A program made the position numbers and the translations under genes. Source: Chara braunii (Eukaryota; Streptophyta; Charophyceae; Charales; Characeae). Taken from it: a stretch of 35,974 nt of DNA. Position 1 is the stretch's first letter. The number at the start of each line of letters is the position of its first letter. The DNA is taken from positions 312,347 to 348,320 of the forward strand of contig BFEA01000370.1 in assembly GCA_003427395.1 (NCBI GenBank), in the 5' to 3' direction. The notes below the pieces were generated by a model, which saw only the letters and a list, made by a program, of their open reading frames with translations, was not told where the DNA came from and searched no databases. Shown here in pieces: positions 18,362-26,500 of the stretch.

Positions 18362-18944
18362 GTACCCCGGTTTGTGTGTGTGTGTGTGTGTGACTGAGTT
18401 GGTGAGGGTGGGGGGGGCGCCCCATCCCCCACCAATCAATTAATCAATCAATCAATCAATCAATCAATAAAAAAAAACGGAAAAAAAAATCTCTGTGTTT
18501 TGAGTCCGCTTCTGTTTTTGATTTTTTTTAAATAATTTAGATGCTAAAAAAAAAATTAAAAAAATATGGGGATGTAGAGAAAAAAAAAAATTACACCCCC
18601 ATATTTGTTTTTTTTTTTTTACCGTTTTTTTGCCGCCGAAAAAAAAATTCGCGAGCCGAGTTGTACCCCGGTCTAACGGGTTACAACGGGAAGTTGCAAC
18701 GCGGGTTCAACGGGAGTTGATCCGTTCAACTCAAAACCCCCGTTGAATCAACTTTCGGACACATAGGAAGTTGGCTATCGAAAATAACCTTGATGCAGTC
18801 GATAAGGTAGTCAGACTGCCTTAGTTCTGACTTGATGAGACGCGCTGCCAAATTAATTCATTTCACCTTACTGCTGATCTAAAATTAAACACGCTTAGAT
18901 GTTAGTTTGCTTTGCGGATGATTCTTGACCAGGTGCATTGCTTG

Positions 18945-19745
18945 AAGTGTTGCATGTTTCTCCCTCTAGGAAGTGGTTTGGGTTACTCCTCCTCCTCGCC
19001 CGAGCACAAAGCTCGGATATCAGAAGTCGGGCCGTCTCCACTGAATCGGCAAAGTATCCCCCTGTTGAACGGTCCACTATGGATCGATAACAGGGCTGAC
19101 TCCTAAAGCAACGAACCCCCGCCCCAGATGCTTCCTTGAAAGAGAGAACGTGTTCACCGCAAGTTTTTTTTTTTTTTTCCCTCAATTATTATCATTTATT
19201 TTCACGCGCAAGGTAATTTAGATGAAAAGAAATTGAAGGAAATAGAAAATGAAAATCATTTGGATAGGTATAGGTAGATAAGGTCATTTGGTATAGAAAA
19301 TGTCAATCGTCGGGAAAAGACTAAGTCCGTTTGACCTTATCTGCTTTATTTCAAATGAATTCATTTTATGACTCGCAATGATTTAATATTTTTCAAACCA
19401 TAAATTATCTTGACAAGCAGACAGATTGGAAGGTAGAAAGAAGATAATCCTTTTTTCTTTTTTCCAATAGGCAACATCAATCTCCTTTGCAAGCATTTTT
19501 CTATCTACCTGCACAACACGCAAAAAAAACAAATTCAAAAGAAAACAGTACAATCCCGTACACGAGTCAGACGTTTTTAGTCACATGCATGACCCGCACA
19601 ACTTTCCTCTACCTTTTCTTTTGAACATCCAAAAACAAACACGGTCAAGAAAAGTGTGGGTTCACACAGATGTGAAAAGAAGTTTGAGTCAATCAACTGA
19701 TTTTGAGTGAAGTGGTGTCAAACACCTGGCTCACTCAAGAAAACC
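18945..19745 (+). repeat. Inverted repeat H, left arm
   Basis: It aligns with the complement of 23,265-23,965. Shared blocks are TACTCCTCCTCCTC.CCCGAGCACAA, AGTCGGGC.GTCTCCAC.GAATCGGCA, GCAACGAACCCCCGCCCCA and, further in, ACA.CTGTGTGAACCCACACTT (inverted sense). The pair brackets unit L like long terminal inverted repeats. A poly-T run lies near 19,165-19,180. A nested hairpin, TTGAGTGA...TCACTCAA around GGTGTCAAACACC, lies near 19,705-19,741. Confidence 0.7.
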
Positions 19746-19799
19746 AAGTAATATGCCAATCAAAATAAAACGACCTCCGTAGAAAATATGAAAATATAC

Positions 19800-20165
19800 G
19801 GCTCACAACTCCATAAGTTGTAGCCTTTCTCCTGAATCACGGTGTCGGGGCAAATACCTTGACAAGGGTATTTGCCGGGATTTTTCAATATCAGACACTG
19901 TCTGGTCTTTTCGTTGAATTGAAGGACTTGATGAGACTGACGTTTGCCAAACGTTATTCAAACCTGACCTATGACTGAGAGACTAAGAGTTTTTGGACTT
20001 TAGTCCGGACGCGTGTGACGTTCGGAGGTATCAGATGTGAACGACAAGGCTACACTTTTGTCGAAGCCGCCGGAACATGCGGATAAGGGAATGTTAAAGT
20101 TAAACCTATCCTACCTATAATGGTGTCGCGCGGCTTAGCAGCCGGGCGATTCAGGGCCTAAGTGG
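19800..20165 (-). repeat. Dispersed repeat D, copy D3
   Basis: The reverse complement matches D1 and D2 over about 300 bp, including CTCTCAGTCATAGGT and CAGTCTCATCAAGTCCTTCA. The two hairpins are present with changed stems: CAGAC ACT GTCTG (19,892-19,904) and CAAATACC...GGTATTTG (19,851-19,874). Confidence 0.75.
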
Positions 20166-20221
20166 GCTAAAAAGAGGGTTGCGCCGGAGTATAGGGTCGC
20201 GACGCAGAAAAAATAGGAAGG

Positions 20222-20325
20222 TTTTTTTTTTTTTTTTTTTTCCTAAAGCCGCTCGGGGTTTGACTTCGAACCTGGGGGCCGAAAGGGTGATGCCGGGGCC
20301 TACCCAGCTAAACGTCCAATCAAGT
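20222..20325 (-). mobile_element. Short tRNA-like SINE with poly(A) tail
   Basis: On the minus strand, TAGCTGGGTAGG (20,299-20,310) fits the Pol III A box TRGCNNAGYNGG closely and GGTTCGAAGTC (20,262-20,272) fits the B box GGTTCGANTCC. After the tRNA-like part the strand runs into A20 (plus T at 20,222-20,241). The R copy keeps an A-box-like AGCCAGCGGGTAGG (plus strand, about 29,433-29,446) but its B box is decayed. This is consistent with a tRNA-derived retroposon; it is not a functional tRNA. Confidence 0.6.
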
Positions 20326-20451
20326 CGCCAGTCACGCGGCTAACCGGTATGGGAGAGCCACAGGCAGGTAAGGCCTGCAAGGCCACAGTCGAGGCAGGCC
20401 TGCTAGGCCACATGCGGGTGGATCCTGCAAGGCCGCAGGCAGGGAAGTCAC

Positions 20452-20580
20452 CTGGGCTAGCTCTTCATATTGAAGAGTTGCTCCTGTTTAGTGTGAAACA
20501 GGAGCTAGCCCAGTAGGTTAACGTACTCGACCCTCACCCGACAAATACCGGGATCGAATATGAGAAATCGTTATTACCAC
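20452..20580 (+). ncRNA. tRNA-like Pol III promoter region with three-way junction
   Basis: A perfect 12-bp outer stem, CTGGGCTAGCTC (20,452-20,463) with GAGCTAGCCCAG (20,502-20,513), encloses two further perfect hairpins, CTCTTCA TAT TGAAGAG (20,461-20,477) and CTCCTGTTT...AAACAGGAG (20,481-20,504). The A box TAGCCCAGTAGG (20,506-20,517) fits consensus fully. A B box GGATCGAATAT (20,551-20,561) follows 33 nt later. The R copy (29,200-29,300, minus) keeps both boxes and both inner hairpins with altered stems. Confidence 0.6.
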
Positions 20581-20682
20581 TAGGCTGGCTCCTTTTGGAG
20601 TTGGCCGTGGTTGTTTTGATGCCAGCGCGGTCTGATCTGGTCATCCGATCGTAGAGATCGCGAGGCCCGGATCAGGCGCGCG

Positions 20683-20726
20683 AGATTAGCATGGCCCCTG
20701 CGCAAGGATGACACGCATAAATCGAA
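20683..20726 (+). pseudogene. U6 snRNA 3'-half fused behind tRNA-like sequence
   Basis: AGATTAGCATGGCCCCTGCG and the following GATGACACGCATAAATCGA match the conserved 3' half of U6 snRNA almost base for base from memory, including the internal stem-loop; the 5' stem and full ACAGAGA box are absent. An A-rich (TAAA)n-like tract follows (20,727-20,760). The sequence sits downstream of the tRNA-like boxes in the same orientation. The second copy (29,033-29,079) shows it is a fixed module of the repeat, not a chance insertion. Confidence 0.85.
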
Positions 20727-20779
20727 ATAATAAAATAAAAATAAAAATAAATAAACAAAGAAAAAAGAAACCTAAAAAC

Positions 20780-21153
20780 TAAAACTGAATGGACTACGGC
20801 GCGACAGATGGCACCCAGACAAGTGAAAAGAGACTTAGAGTCCCCAATGAAGTAGCAGGTGCCCGTTGAAAACGGGCAGCCGTTTGAGAAAGTTCGTTTT
20901 CGTTTTTTTTCTTTTGTTTTATTGTTCTTAGATTTTCTTATTTTATATCTTTTAGATTTTTTATTTTTTTTTTATTCCTTAGAAACTTCGCCCATTGAAA
21001 TGGGCTGTAGGATGGCTCCGCCAAACTGTTTTGACGGACTCTCACCAACTCGACAAAAGGGCTGTGGACCCCGACAACAAACTCGGCGCCGGACCTGGCT
21101 ACGATATCATCCAGTTTCAGCAGAAGATTCATTCCGATTTTGCTCATCCTATC

Positions 21154-21229
<76 letters not shown>

Positions 21230-21480
21230 TAAGAGGAAGCCGCCAACTTACTTGTGGTTGGCCCTCGGTACCTTCTCCAGCTTACAGGATGAGCAAAGTC
21301 GAATGAATCTACCCCGAACTATGGGGGTATACAGTCACACGATCCGTTGCGCCCATTGAAAGCAGGCTGCCCTATTATGCAGACTGTTTTGTCGGACTTT
21401 CACCGACTCATAAGGAGGTTGAAACCTCTACTGTCCAAGTGATAGGATGAGCGAAATCGATCGAACGTTCCACTGGAACA
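20780..21480 (+). repeat. Unit L: hairpin/GA-repeat block with internal direct repeat
   Basis: GCCCGTT GAA AACGGGC forms a hairpin at about 20,862-20,880. GCCCATTGAAA..GGGCTG...AAACTGTTTTG.CGGAC.CTCACC recurs at about 20,993 and 21,352. GATTTTGCTCATCCTATCGAT (21,136-21,156) recurs inverted at about 21,287 and 21,441, and in unit R at about 28,652. A (GA)n run fills 21,157-21,223. It aligns with 28,290-28,890 on the minus strand. The T-rich stretch 21,480-21,770 holds nothing I can name. Confidence 0.65.
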
Positions 21481-21771
21481 TGGAAATGTACACTGACAAG
21501 GTAAGTCGTTTGCTTGTTTTTGTTTTTCTTCTTTTTGTTTGTTTGTTTCTTTTTGTTTGTTTTTTAGCTCGCCCACGTCGTGCGACCGTTGGAGTATAGA
21601 AAGCAGGGAAAAATGGGAAGAGATGAAACAAATCAACAACTGTGAAAAAAAACAAAAAAAAACAAAAAAAAAAATGAAACGAGGCAACTTCCTTGTGCCT
21701 AGAAAAGAACAGCCTTTTTGACTGTGTGGGAGTAGAAAGGTTCCCCACCCCATTTACGACAAATATTTGAG

Positions 21772-22490
21772 GCCGCGAGATTTTGGATCTCGCGGCTCAT
21801 AATGCATGCGTGAGAATGGGATTGTGGAGTTGGTTGGGGGAAGAGAGAGGGAGGAAACCTTAGAGTTGGAAGGAGGAGGTCCTACTCCTCCCAAACTGAC
21901 AACTGCCCTCCTCGTTTTCAGGGGAGGACAGAGCAAAAAGAGGAGGGTTGTTGCATGTAACAACACGCACTTGGCTGAGATAGAAGCCAGGTGCAGTAAA
22001 AAATTAGGAAGTTAGTTTTTCTCTTTTCTTTTCTTTATTTTGAGTGAGGACACTTGTCCTCACATGGTGCTACCTCTGGCAGAAGTTGCCAGAGGTAACT
22101 GTCAGGCTCTCGTTTTTGAAGGGAGCCTGAAAATTAAAGGGTCACTAAGGAAAAGGCTAGGTACAACCTTTTCCACGATGTATCTGCCCAGGAAAAAGGG
22201 TCCAGATACATCAAACTGTAAAAGGTTGTATCTTTCCAACCCCTTATCAGAAAAATAAAAGAAAAAAGGTTTTGGAAATGGCAGGAACCCAACTATCTCG
22301 TGAGATTAAGAGATAGATGGGGAAAATAAAAATAAAAATACACTAAAGCTGTGGCTGTGGTGCGGCCACAGACAGCCCTGGATCTTGGCAGATCAAAGGC
22401 TCACAGTGAGCCCGCGATTTTACCCGGGGGCTGGAGTGACGTCCAACCCTCCTCAGCCAATATAAAACAGGCAGCTGCCCCCCAGCTGCC
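21772..22490 (+). repeat. Chain of perfect hairpins
   Basis: At least twelve stems follow one another. They lie at 21,772-21,796 (10 bp), 21,872-21,891, 21,906-21,947, 21,947-21,964, 21,967-21,994 (10 bp, one wobble), 22,044-22,063 (9 bp, 2-nt loop), 22,071-22,097 (11 bp), 22,102-22,130, 22,162-22,230 (11-bp outer, 10-bp inner), 22,349-22,371, 22,398-22,412 and 22,470-22,490 (8 bp). It is part of unit L; at least one hairpin has a structural counterpart in unit R at 27,833-27,890. Confidence 0.85.
22461..22467 (+). promoter_or_regulatory. TATA box in unit L
   Basis: TATAAAA after GCCAA. The corresponding site in unit R is TATAAAAG on the minus strand (27,721-27,728), so the motif is conserved between the two diverged copies. 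Downstream is the hairpin GGCAGCTG...CAGCTGCC. No transcript evidence. Confidence 0.5.
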
Positions 22491-22792
22491 ACACAATGCA
22501 CTTGTGTTTCCAGTGTGTGACGAGCACACTTGAGTGTTGCTGCCTGCTGGAGCTGCTGCCTGAGGCAACGTGAGGAGAGGTTGGAGGTCTGCAGAGGAGC
22601 GCAAGGAGAAAAACAGGGCAGTCATAGCCAAGGTAGGGAGCACTCTGCTCCCCTCGCGTCTGGCTAGTGTTGGTCCAACGGGACAGAACCAGTGGCGCTC
22701 TGGGACTACGGCAGTACGGTACAGTGAAATTTGGGTCTGGGGCCAAAATTTTACTAATTTTGGCCTGCTGTTTTTCACTGCGGTAAAACAAA

Positions 22793-23145
22793 AGTGCTGT
22801 CGAAATTTTGTGGCGGCAACGCGGCTTTTTACGACAGCGGTACGGGAGTGCTGCCAAAATTTTGCGGCGGCAACACGTCTTTTTACGGCAGCGGTGCGGA
22901 AGTGCTGCCAAAATCCTACGGTGGCGACACGTTGTTTTTTTTTACGGTAGTGCGGAAGCGCTGTCGGATTTTTGCAGCGGCGGTTCTGTTTTTTTTCGGC
23001 AGTAGTGCGAAAGCGCTGACGGATTTTTGCGACGGCGATTCCGTTTTTTTTCGGCGGTAGCGCGGAAGCGCTGCCGGATTTTTTGTGGCGCCGACTCCGG
23101 TTTTTACAGCGGTAGTGCAGAGACGCTACCGAATTATTGCAAGGT
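22793..23145 (+). repeat. 54-56-bp minisatellite, seven units
   Basis: Units start at 22,793, 22,847, 22,901, 22,957, 23,012, 23,067 and 23,122. Each begins AG(T/C)GCTG(C/T)C, has an AAATTTTGCGGCGG-like core, a T-run and ends CGGCAGCGGT.CGGA, so GGCAGC and GCTGCC can pair across unit borders. The first units keep a 54-bp period and thus an open frame of 18-residue repeats (LPKFCGGN type); later units break it. Decayed units occur in unit R (about 26,950-27,420, minus). Confidence 0.85.
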
Positions 23146-23264
23146 GATCAGTACTGAGAGGGTACCCTGGCAAGCGGTCGTCAAAGGAAGTGGTGTCGAT
23201 CACTTTGGTGACGACTGGGTGCGGCAACCTTCTCGTCAGGGGAGCGTACTTCTATACGGTTTCT

Positions 23265-23965
23265 TGGGTGTACCGTTCAACTTCACTCTAGGTCAGTTAA
23301 CCTGATTCAGTTTCCTTCACACCTGTGTGAACCCACACTTGCTTGACCCTGGTTCTCAGGACGTTCATTGGAAAGGAAAATAACATGTGTGTTTGCTTGT
23401 ATGAAGGAGAGTCCGACGACGGCAAAGGTTTGTATGGTGGGCTATTTGTGGCTTGGTTTGATTGCAGGTACGGCATGTGTACTGAGATGGATAAGAGTGA
23501 TGATGGCGAAAAAACGGTTGTCTTCTCATCTCTATGCTTGTGGATGCGTGTAAACTAAAGTGAAAAGAAGACGACGAAAAAAATAAGTGATCACAAAGAA
23601 GAGAAACCTGGATGGACATAGATTTTCTCCCAAGGTCACCTATTCTTTCCCGAATGACCTCTTCGTCTATGCCCGTCTGTCTGAATGACTTTCTCTTCTG
23701 TGTTCTTTCTTTCTTTCGTCTAAGTTACTCTTGACGTCAGGCGGCAAGAATTTGCTGGTCCGCCGTGTAGGCGTTTTTTGTTTTTCTAGGAGGCATTTGG
23801 GGCGGGGGTTCGTTGCCTTAGGGGTCGGCGCTGTTATCGACTCAGAGTGGACCTCTTTAGGGGGAGGTACCATGCCGATTCGGTGGAGACAGCCCGACTT
23901 TTGAGATCCGAGTCTTGTGCTCGGGTGAGGAGGAGGAGTATCCCAGACCACCTCCTAGGGGATGA
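23265..23965 (-). repeat. Inverted repeat H, right arm
   Basis: Complement of the left arm at 18,945-19,745, with alignable blocks at both ends and a conserved AAAGTCATT...AGGTCATTCGGGA stretch. Overall divergence is substantial, so the arms are old. Open frames on both strands have no recognisable product. The interval 23,966-24,246 contains two GCCATAAG(C/A)AGC motifs (24,082 and 24,158), each near a short hairpin. Confidence 0.7.
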
Positions 23966-24246
23966 ACAGAAGTGTTTGCACGGACGGACTTAAAATTCTT
24001 GGAGCCTTGCGTAACGAGAAACTGCTTTAGTATACCCTTTTGATGGTCTTATTAGGAGTCATCGACATATGGGGAACTGGTGCCATAAGCAGCCCAGTTC
24101 ATGTCATACTAAGTTCAACTAGAGTGCAGTTAGGCACTCCTTTCGTGGGTGATCGCGCCATAAGAAGCACGATACAAATAGGAAGATGGATGCCTGAATA
24201 ATGTTCAGTGGTAAAAATTTTAACTTAATTATTCTCGTCTTTTCAG

Positions 24247-24759
24247 ATGGCTGCGAGAACGATGGTTTGTCGCCTCTTTCGCAATCGTAACGCAGCAGCA
24301 GAATAGACTGAGTCCCCTGAACGCAAGGGAGATAGATTAGAAAGAGCGGGACGGGTTGTCTTTAATCCGTATGAACTATACTCTGAAGAGGATATTCCGC
24401 GATTATGGGGTAGCAGCGCGAGAAATCCCCCTAGACGACTTATTTTCAGGTCAGGGGCTGGATTGGATTATCTTCACTATGAGTTCACACCACCACTGCG
24501 TGAACGTGATTTCGCCAGCATGAATCTGGTTGTGATGCAGCCGTACGAATTGGACCCTCGAATGGACGAAATTCCTGAAATAAGGTTGACGTTCGTTCGC
24601 TCTGTACTCTGGCTGAACGAACGGCAGGGTCCGTTCTTTGGTACATATCATACGTGGCGTGTGCGAGCAAACAAGTTTCTTGTTTTACGAGTTTTGTCAT
24701 TTTCCGAATATGCATGGCAGGACGAGGAAGACGAGCTCGAAGAACGATTACGCGACTAA
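24247..24759 (+). pseudogene. Unknown ORF with one in-frame TAG
   Basis: The ATG at 24,247 directly follows TCTCGTCTTTTCAG, which looks like a splice acceptor. The frame runs 170 codons to 24,759 with a single TAG at 24,304-24,306. The part after the stop (LYSEEDIPRLWGSSARNPPR, then LTFVRSVLWLN) is well mixed in composition and ends acidic (DEEDELEERLRD). No family is recognised. It could be part of a second multi-ORF element like the one at the window's left, but no homology is clear. Confidence 0.4.
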
Positions 24760-24783
24760 CGTAATTTCTGTTCTGATAAGCAG

Positions 24784-25188
24784 ATGCCTGAAGCACGAAG
24801 CAACTTGACGATCCCGAGGTATCTGCTGGTTCGCGACAGACATGAGGACGACCTTATCAGAGGAGCGGAGCAACTTTTACGAGTTCGGGACGGCTCTCCT
24901 GCTGCATGGTTTGGCTTCATCGGGTTATTACAAAACGACGAGGGATTTTTTCCCACTACTCGCGCGAATTTTCGGGCAAATACGGTCCGGACTCAGGATG
25001 AGTTTTTCGGATATACCTTGTATTTCCACCGCGCGCGTAATCTCCAATGTCTTTCACGAGTCATTGTGAGTATCATGATTACCTCGTCCGACAGACGTTT
25101 CAGCATCATCCGGATCCGGGATATTGAGACCAGACACGTGTTTGGACTTAGTCGACTTTTACGTGTCATAGTGTGGAGACTAGCCTGA
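24784..25188 (+). CDS. Unknown ORF, 134 residues
   Basis: The ATG follows 24 nt after the previous stop. The protein is charged and aromatic-rich (RYLLVRDRHEDDLIRGAEQL, FFGYTLYFHRARNL). The phrase GYTLYFHRA loosely recalls FTIYFHGA in ORF E at the left, which may be chance. It is followed after only three bases by the next ORF. No domain is recognised. Confidence 0.4.
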   Translation: MPEARSNLTIPRYLLVRDRHEDDLIRGAEQLLRVRDGSPAAWFGFIGLLQNDEGFFPTTRANFRANTVRTQDEFFGYTLYFHRARNLQCLSRVIVSIMITSSDRRFSIIRIRDIETRHVFGLSRLLRVIVWRLA

Positions 25189-25191
25189 CGG

Positions 25192-25395
25192 ATGACCTCC
25201 CTATATGGTACTCTGATTTTTAGAGTCATGCGAAGAGGGCGAGCAACAACCCTGGTACTTGACAACGACATGCGTGCGCGTTTGGATTTGTTGGAGGCAC
25301 ACGGATTTACCACGGTTAGACGCCGCTTTTCTGAAAATCTTACTCAGATTCGAGAAAACCTCTTGCATAGACCAATCTCGTCGAGGAAGTCATAA
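25192..25395 (+). CDS. Unknown small ORF, 67 residues
   Basis: It starts three bases after the preceding stop, with ATG at 25,192. Sequence features are basic strands (LIFRVMRRGRATTLVLDNDM) and a helix (ARLDLLEAHGF). Together with its two neighbours it forms a compact three-ORF run on one strand. Its end overlaps a perfect hairpin (25,386-25,407). No function is recognised. Confidence 0.35.
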   Translation: MTSLYGTLIFRVMRRGRATTLVLDNDMRARLDLLEAHGFTTVRRRFSENLTQIRENLLHRPISSRKS

Positions 25396-25535
25396 GATTA
25401 TGACTTCACGAGGTAATCCCAAAAACAAAAACAAAAATACTTTATGTAGTTAGGACCGCCGGATGGATAGTATTCGGATTACCCCGATGATTTCACTATC
25501 ATGCTTATGCATTGAGGGGTAATCCGAGTACTATC
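25386..25535 (+). other. Two strong hairpins after the three-ORF run
   Basis: GAAGTCATA AGAT TATGACTTC at 25,386-25,407 is a perfect 9-bp stem. GATAGTATTCGGATTACCCC (25,466-25,485) pairs with 25,516-25,535 with only one G-T wobble in 20, enclosing a 30-nt loop that has a further small stem. The rest of 25,540-26,040 is AT-rich with one small hairpin (TCATGAC...GTCATGA, about 25,827-25,851) and nothing else. Confidence 0.75.
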
Positions 25536-26044
25536 AGAACGCATGAAAAAGTTGTCAACCGTAATGGCAATGACAAAGCAGCGAGAGGCAGAACGTTTCA
25601 GAATTAAGTAACTTGATGTTGGAGACGAATACTCCGTCATTCGTGAAACAGAAAGAGTAATTATTGATCAGGAGGACAAAGCGACCAATAAAGTTGTCAC
25701 TCGCTCCTCCAAGTAGTTGCGTTTGGTACGAAAACCTGGTCGAACCGAGAGTTCAAACATCGATCAAGAACCAGATCAATTGTTGATCTGCAGGGTACCA
25801 GTGGTATTTACTTGCAAAAGTTAATCATGACGAGTTTCAGTAGTCATGATAGGAAGATCAATCTTAGTTTATTTCTTTAATTAATAGTCTTGGAATTACA
25901 ATATAAAAAATTTTCAGTCATACAGGTTGAAAAAGAAACACTTTGGCAGATCAACTCATCAAGTCAATGGTTTGGATTGTGTGATTTTGTTTTAAGGTAT
26001 GGGGATTTTTGGTTGTTTGATTGCTAGGGACTAAGGATTGTTTT

Positions 26045-26500
26045 CACAGCTGGTTAAGACTATCGTAGTCGACCTGCGTACGATTCGTACTTGCGAGATC
26101 AGCGCCCCAGGGAACCAACGACGTTCGGGTTCACTCTGTGTTTAGCCAAACATTCCCTATACTGTAGCGAGACGAGCAAATGCCCTCGGCTGATCTACCT
26201 CTGCGATTGCATTTAAAAGCCTTCGCATGTGGGTCAGTAGCTCGGTAGGGACCCCTAAGGGTGGTGACAGCCCCTTAGGGATGCAAGCTTATGCCCCGCG
26301 GGAACCTGTCCTGTCGTAGGGGACCGCAGGATGTACAGCTGGCGCACCCGGCTAGAGCGGCGAAGGAGCGATGCAACCGCGTCCGTCTCAGGGGCTCGCG
26401 AAAAGTTATGCATCGTTCCCGAGTTGTCTCTCGAATGATGTTTTAGGTAAACTCCTGTGTGACATGCCCGGGAGGGCCCTCGTTTTCGCGTGAGGGCCGA
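26045..26500 (-). repeat. Dispersed repeat alpha, copy C
   Basis: The reverse complement of copy B. A perfect hairpin CCCTAAGGG...CCCTTAGGG lies at 26,253-26,280, and GGCCCTC...GAGGGCC near the other end. ATTTAAAAGCCTTCGCATGT replaces the matching part of copy B. No gene is seen; 26,500-26,700 is unassigned. Confidence 0.75.

Larger units (their letters stand above)
17578..18766. mobile_element. Non-autonomous TIR element, 1.19 kb, with 8-bp target duplication
   Basis: The direct repeat GAAGTTGG lies at 17,570-17,577 and 18,767-18,774. Immediately inside, the ends are inverted: left TTGTGTGTCCGA, right (complement) CTATGTGTCCGA, 10 of 12 matching. Subterminal CAACGGG/CCCGTTG motifs occur many times near both ends in both orientations. 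An 8-bp duplication with short TIRs and subterminal repeats suits the hAT superfamily. It has no transposase; the interior is fold-back DNA and GT, GA and CAAT microsatellites. The superfamily call is inference. Confidence 0.65.

Noticed and set aside
17508-18443. Several 80-150-codon frames of His/Thr, Cys/Val or Arg/Glu repeats
   Set aside because: They are translations of GT, CA and GA microsatellites with no coding composition.
20222-20325. Intact tRNA gene
   Set aside because: Only the A and B boxes fit; acceptor and anticodon stems do not pair.
20683-20726. Functional U6 snRNA gene
   Set aside because: The 5' half, upstream snRNA promoter and, in this copy, the T-run terminator are missing; it is a fused fragment.
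22794-23060. 88-codon frame with 18-residue repeats
   Set aside because: By-product of a 54-bp minisatellite; the frame is lost when the unit becomes 55-56 bp.
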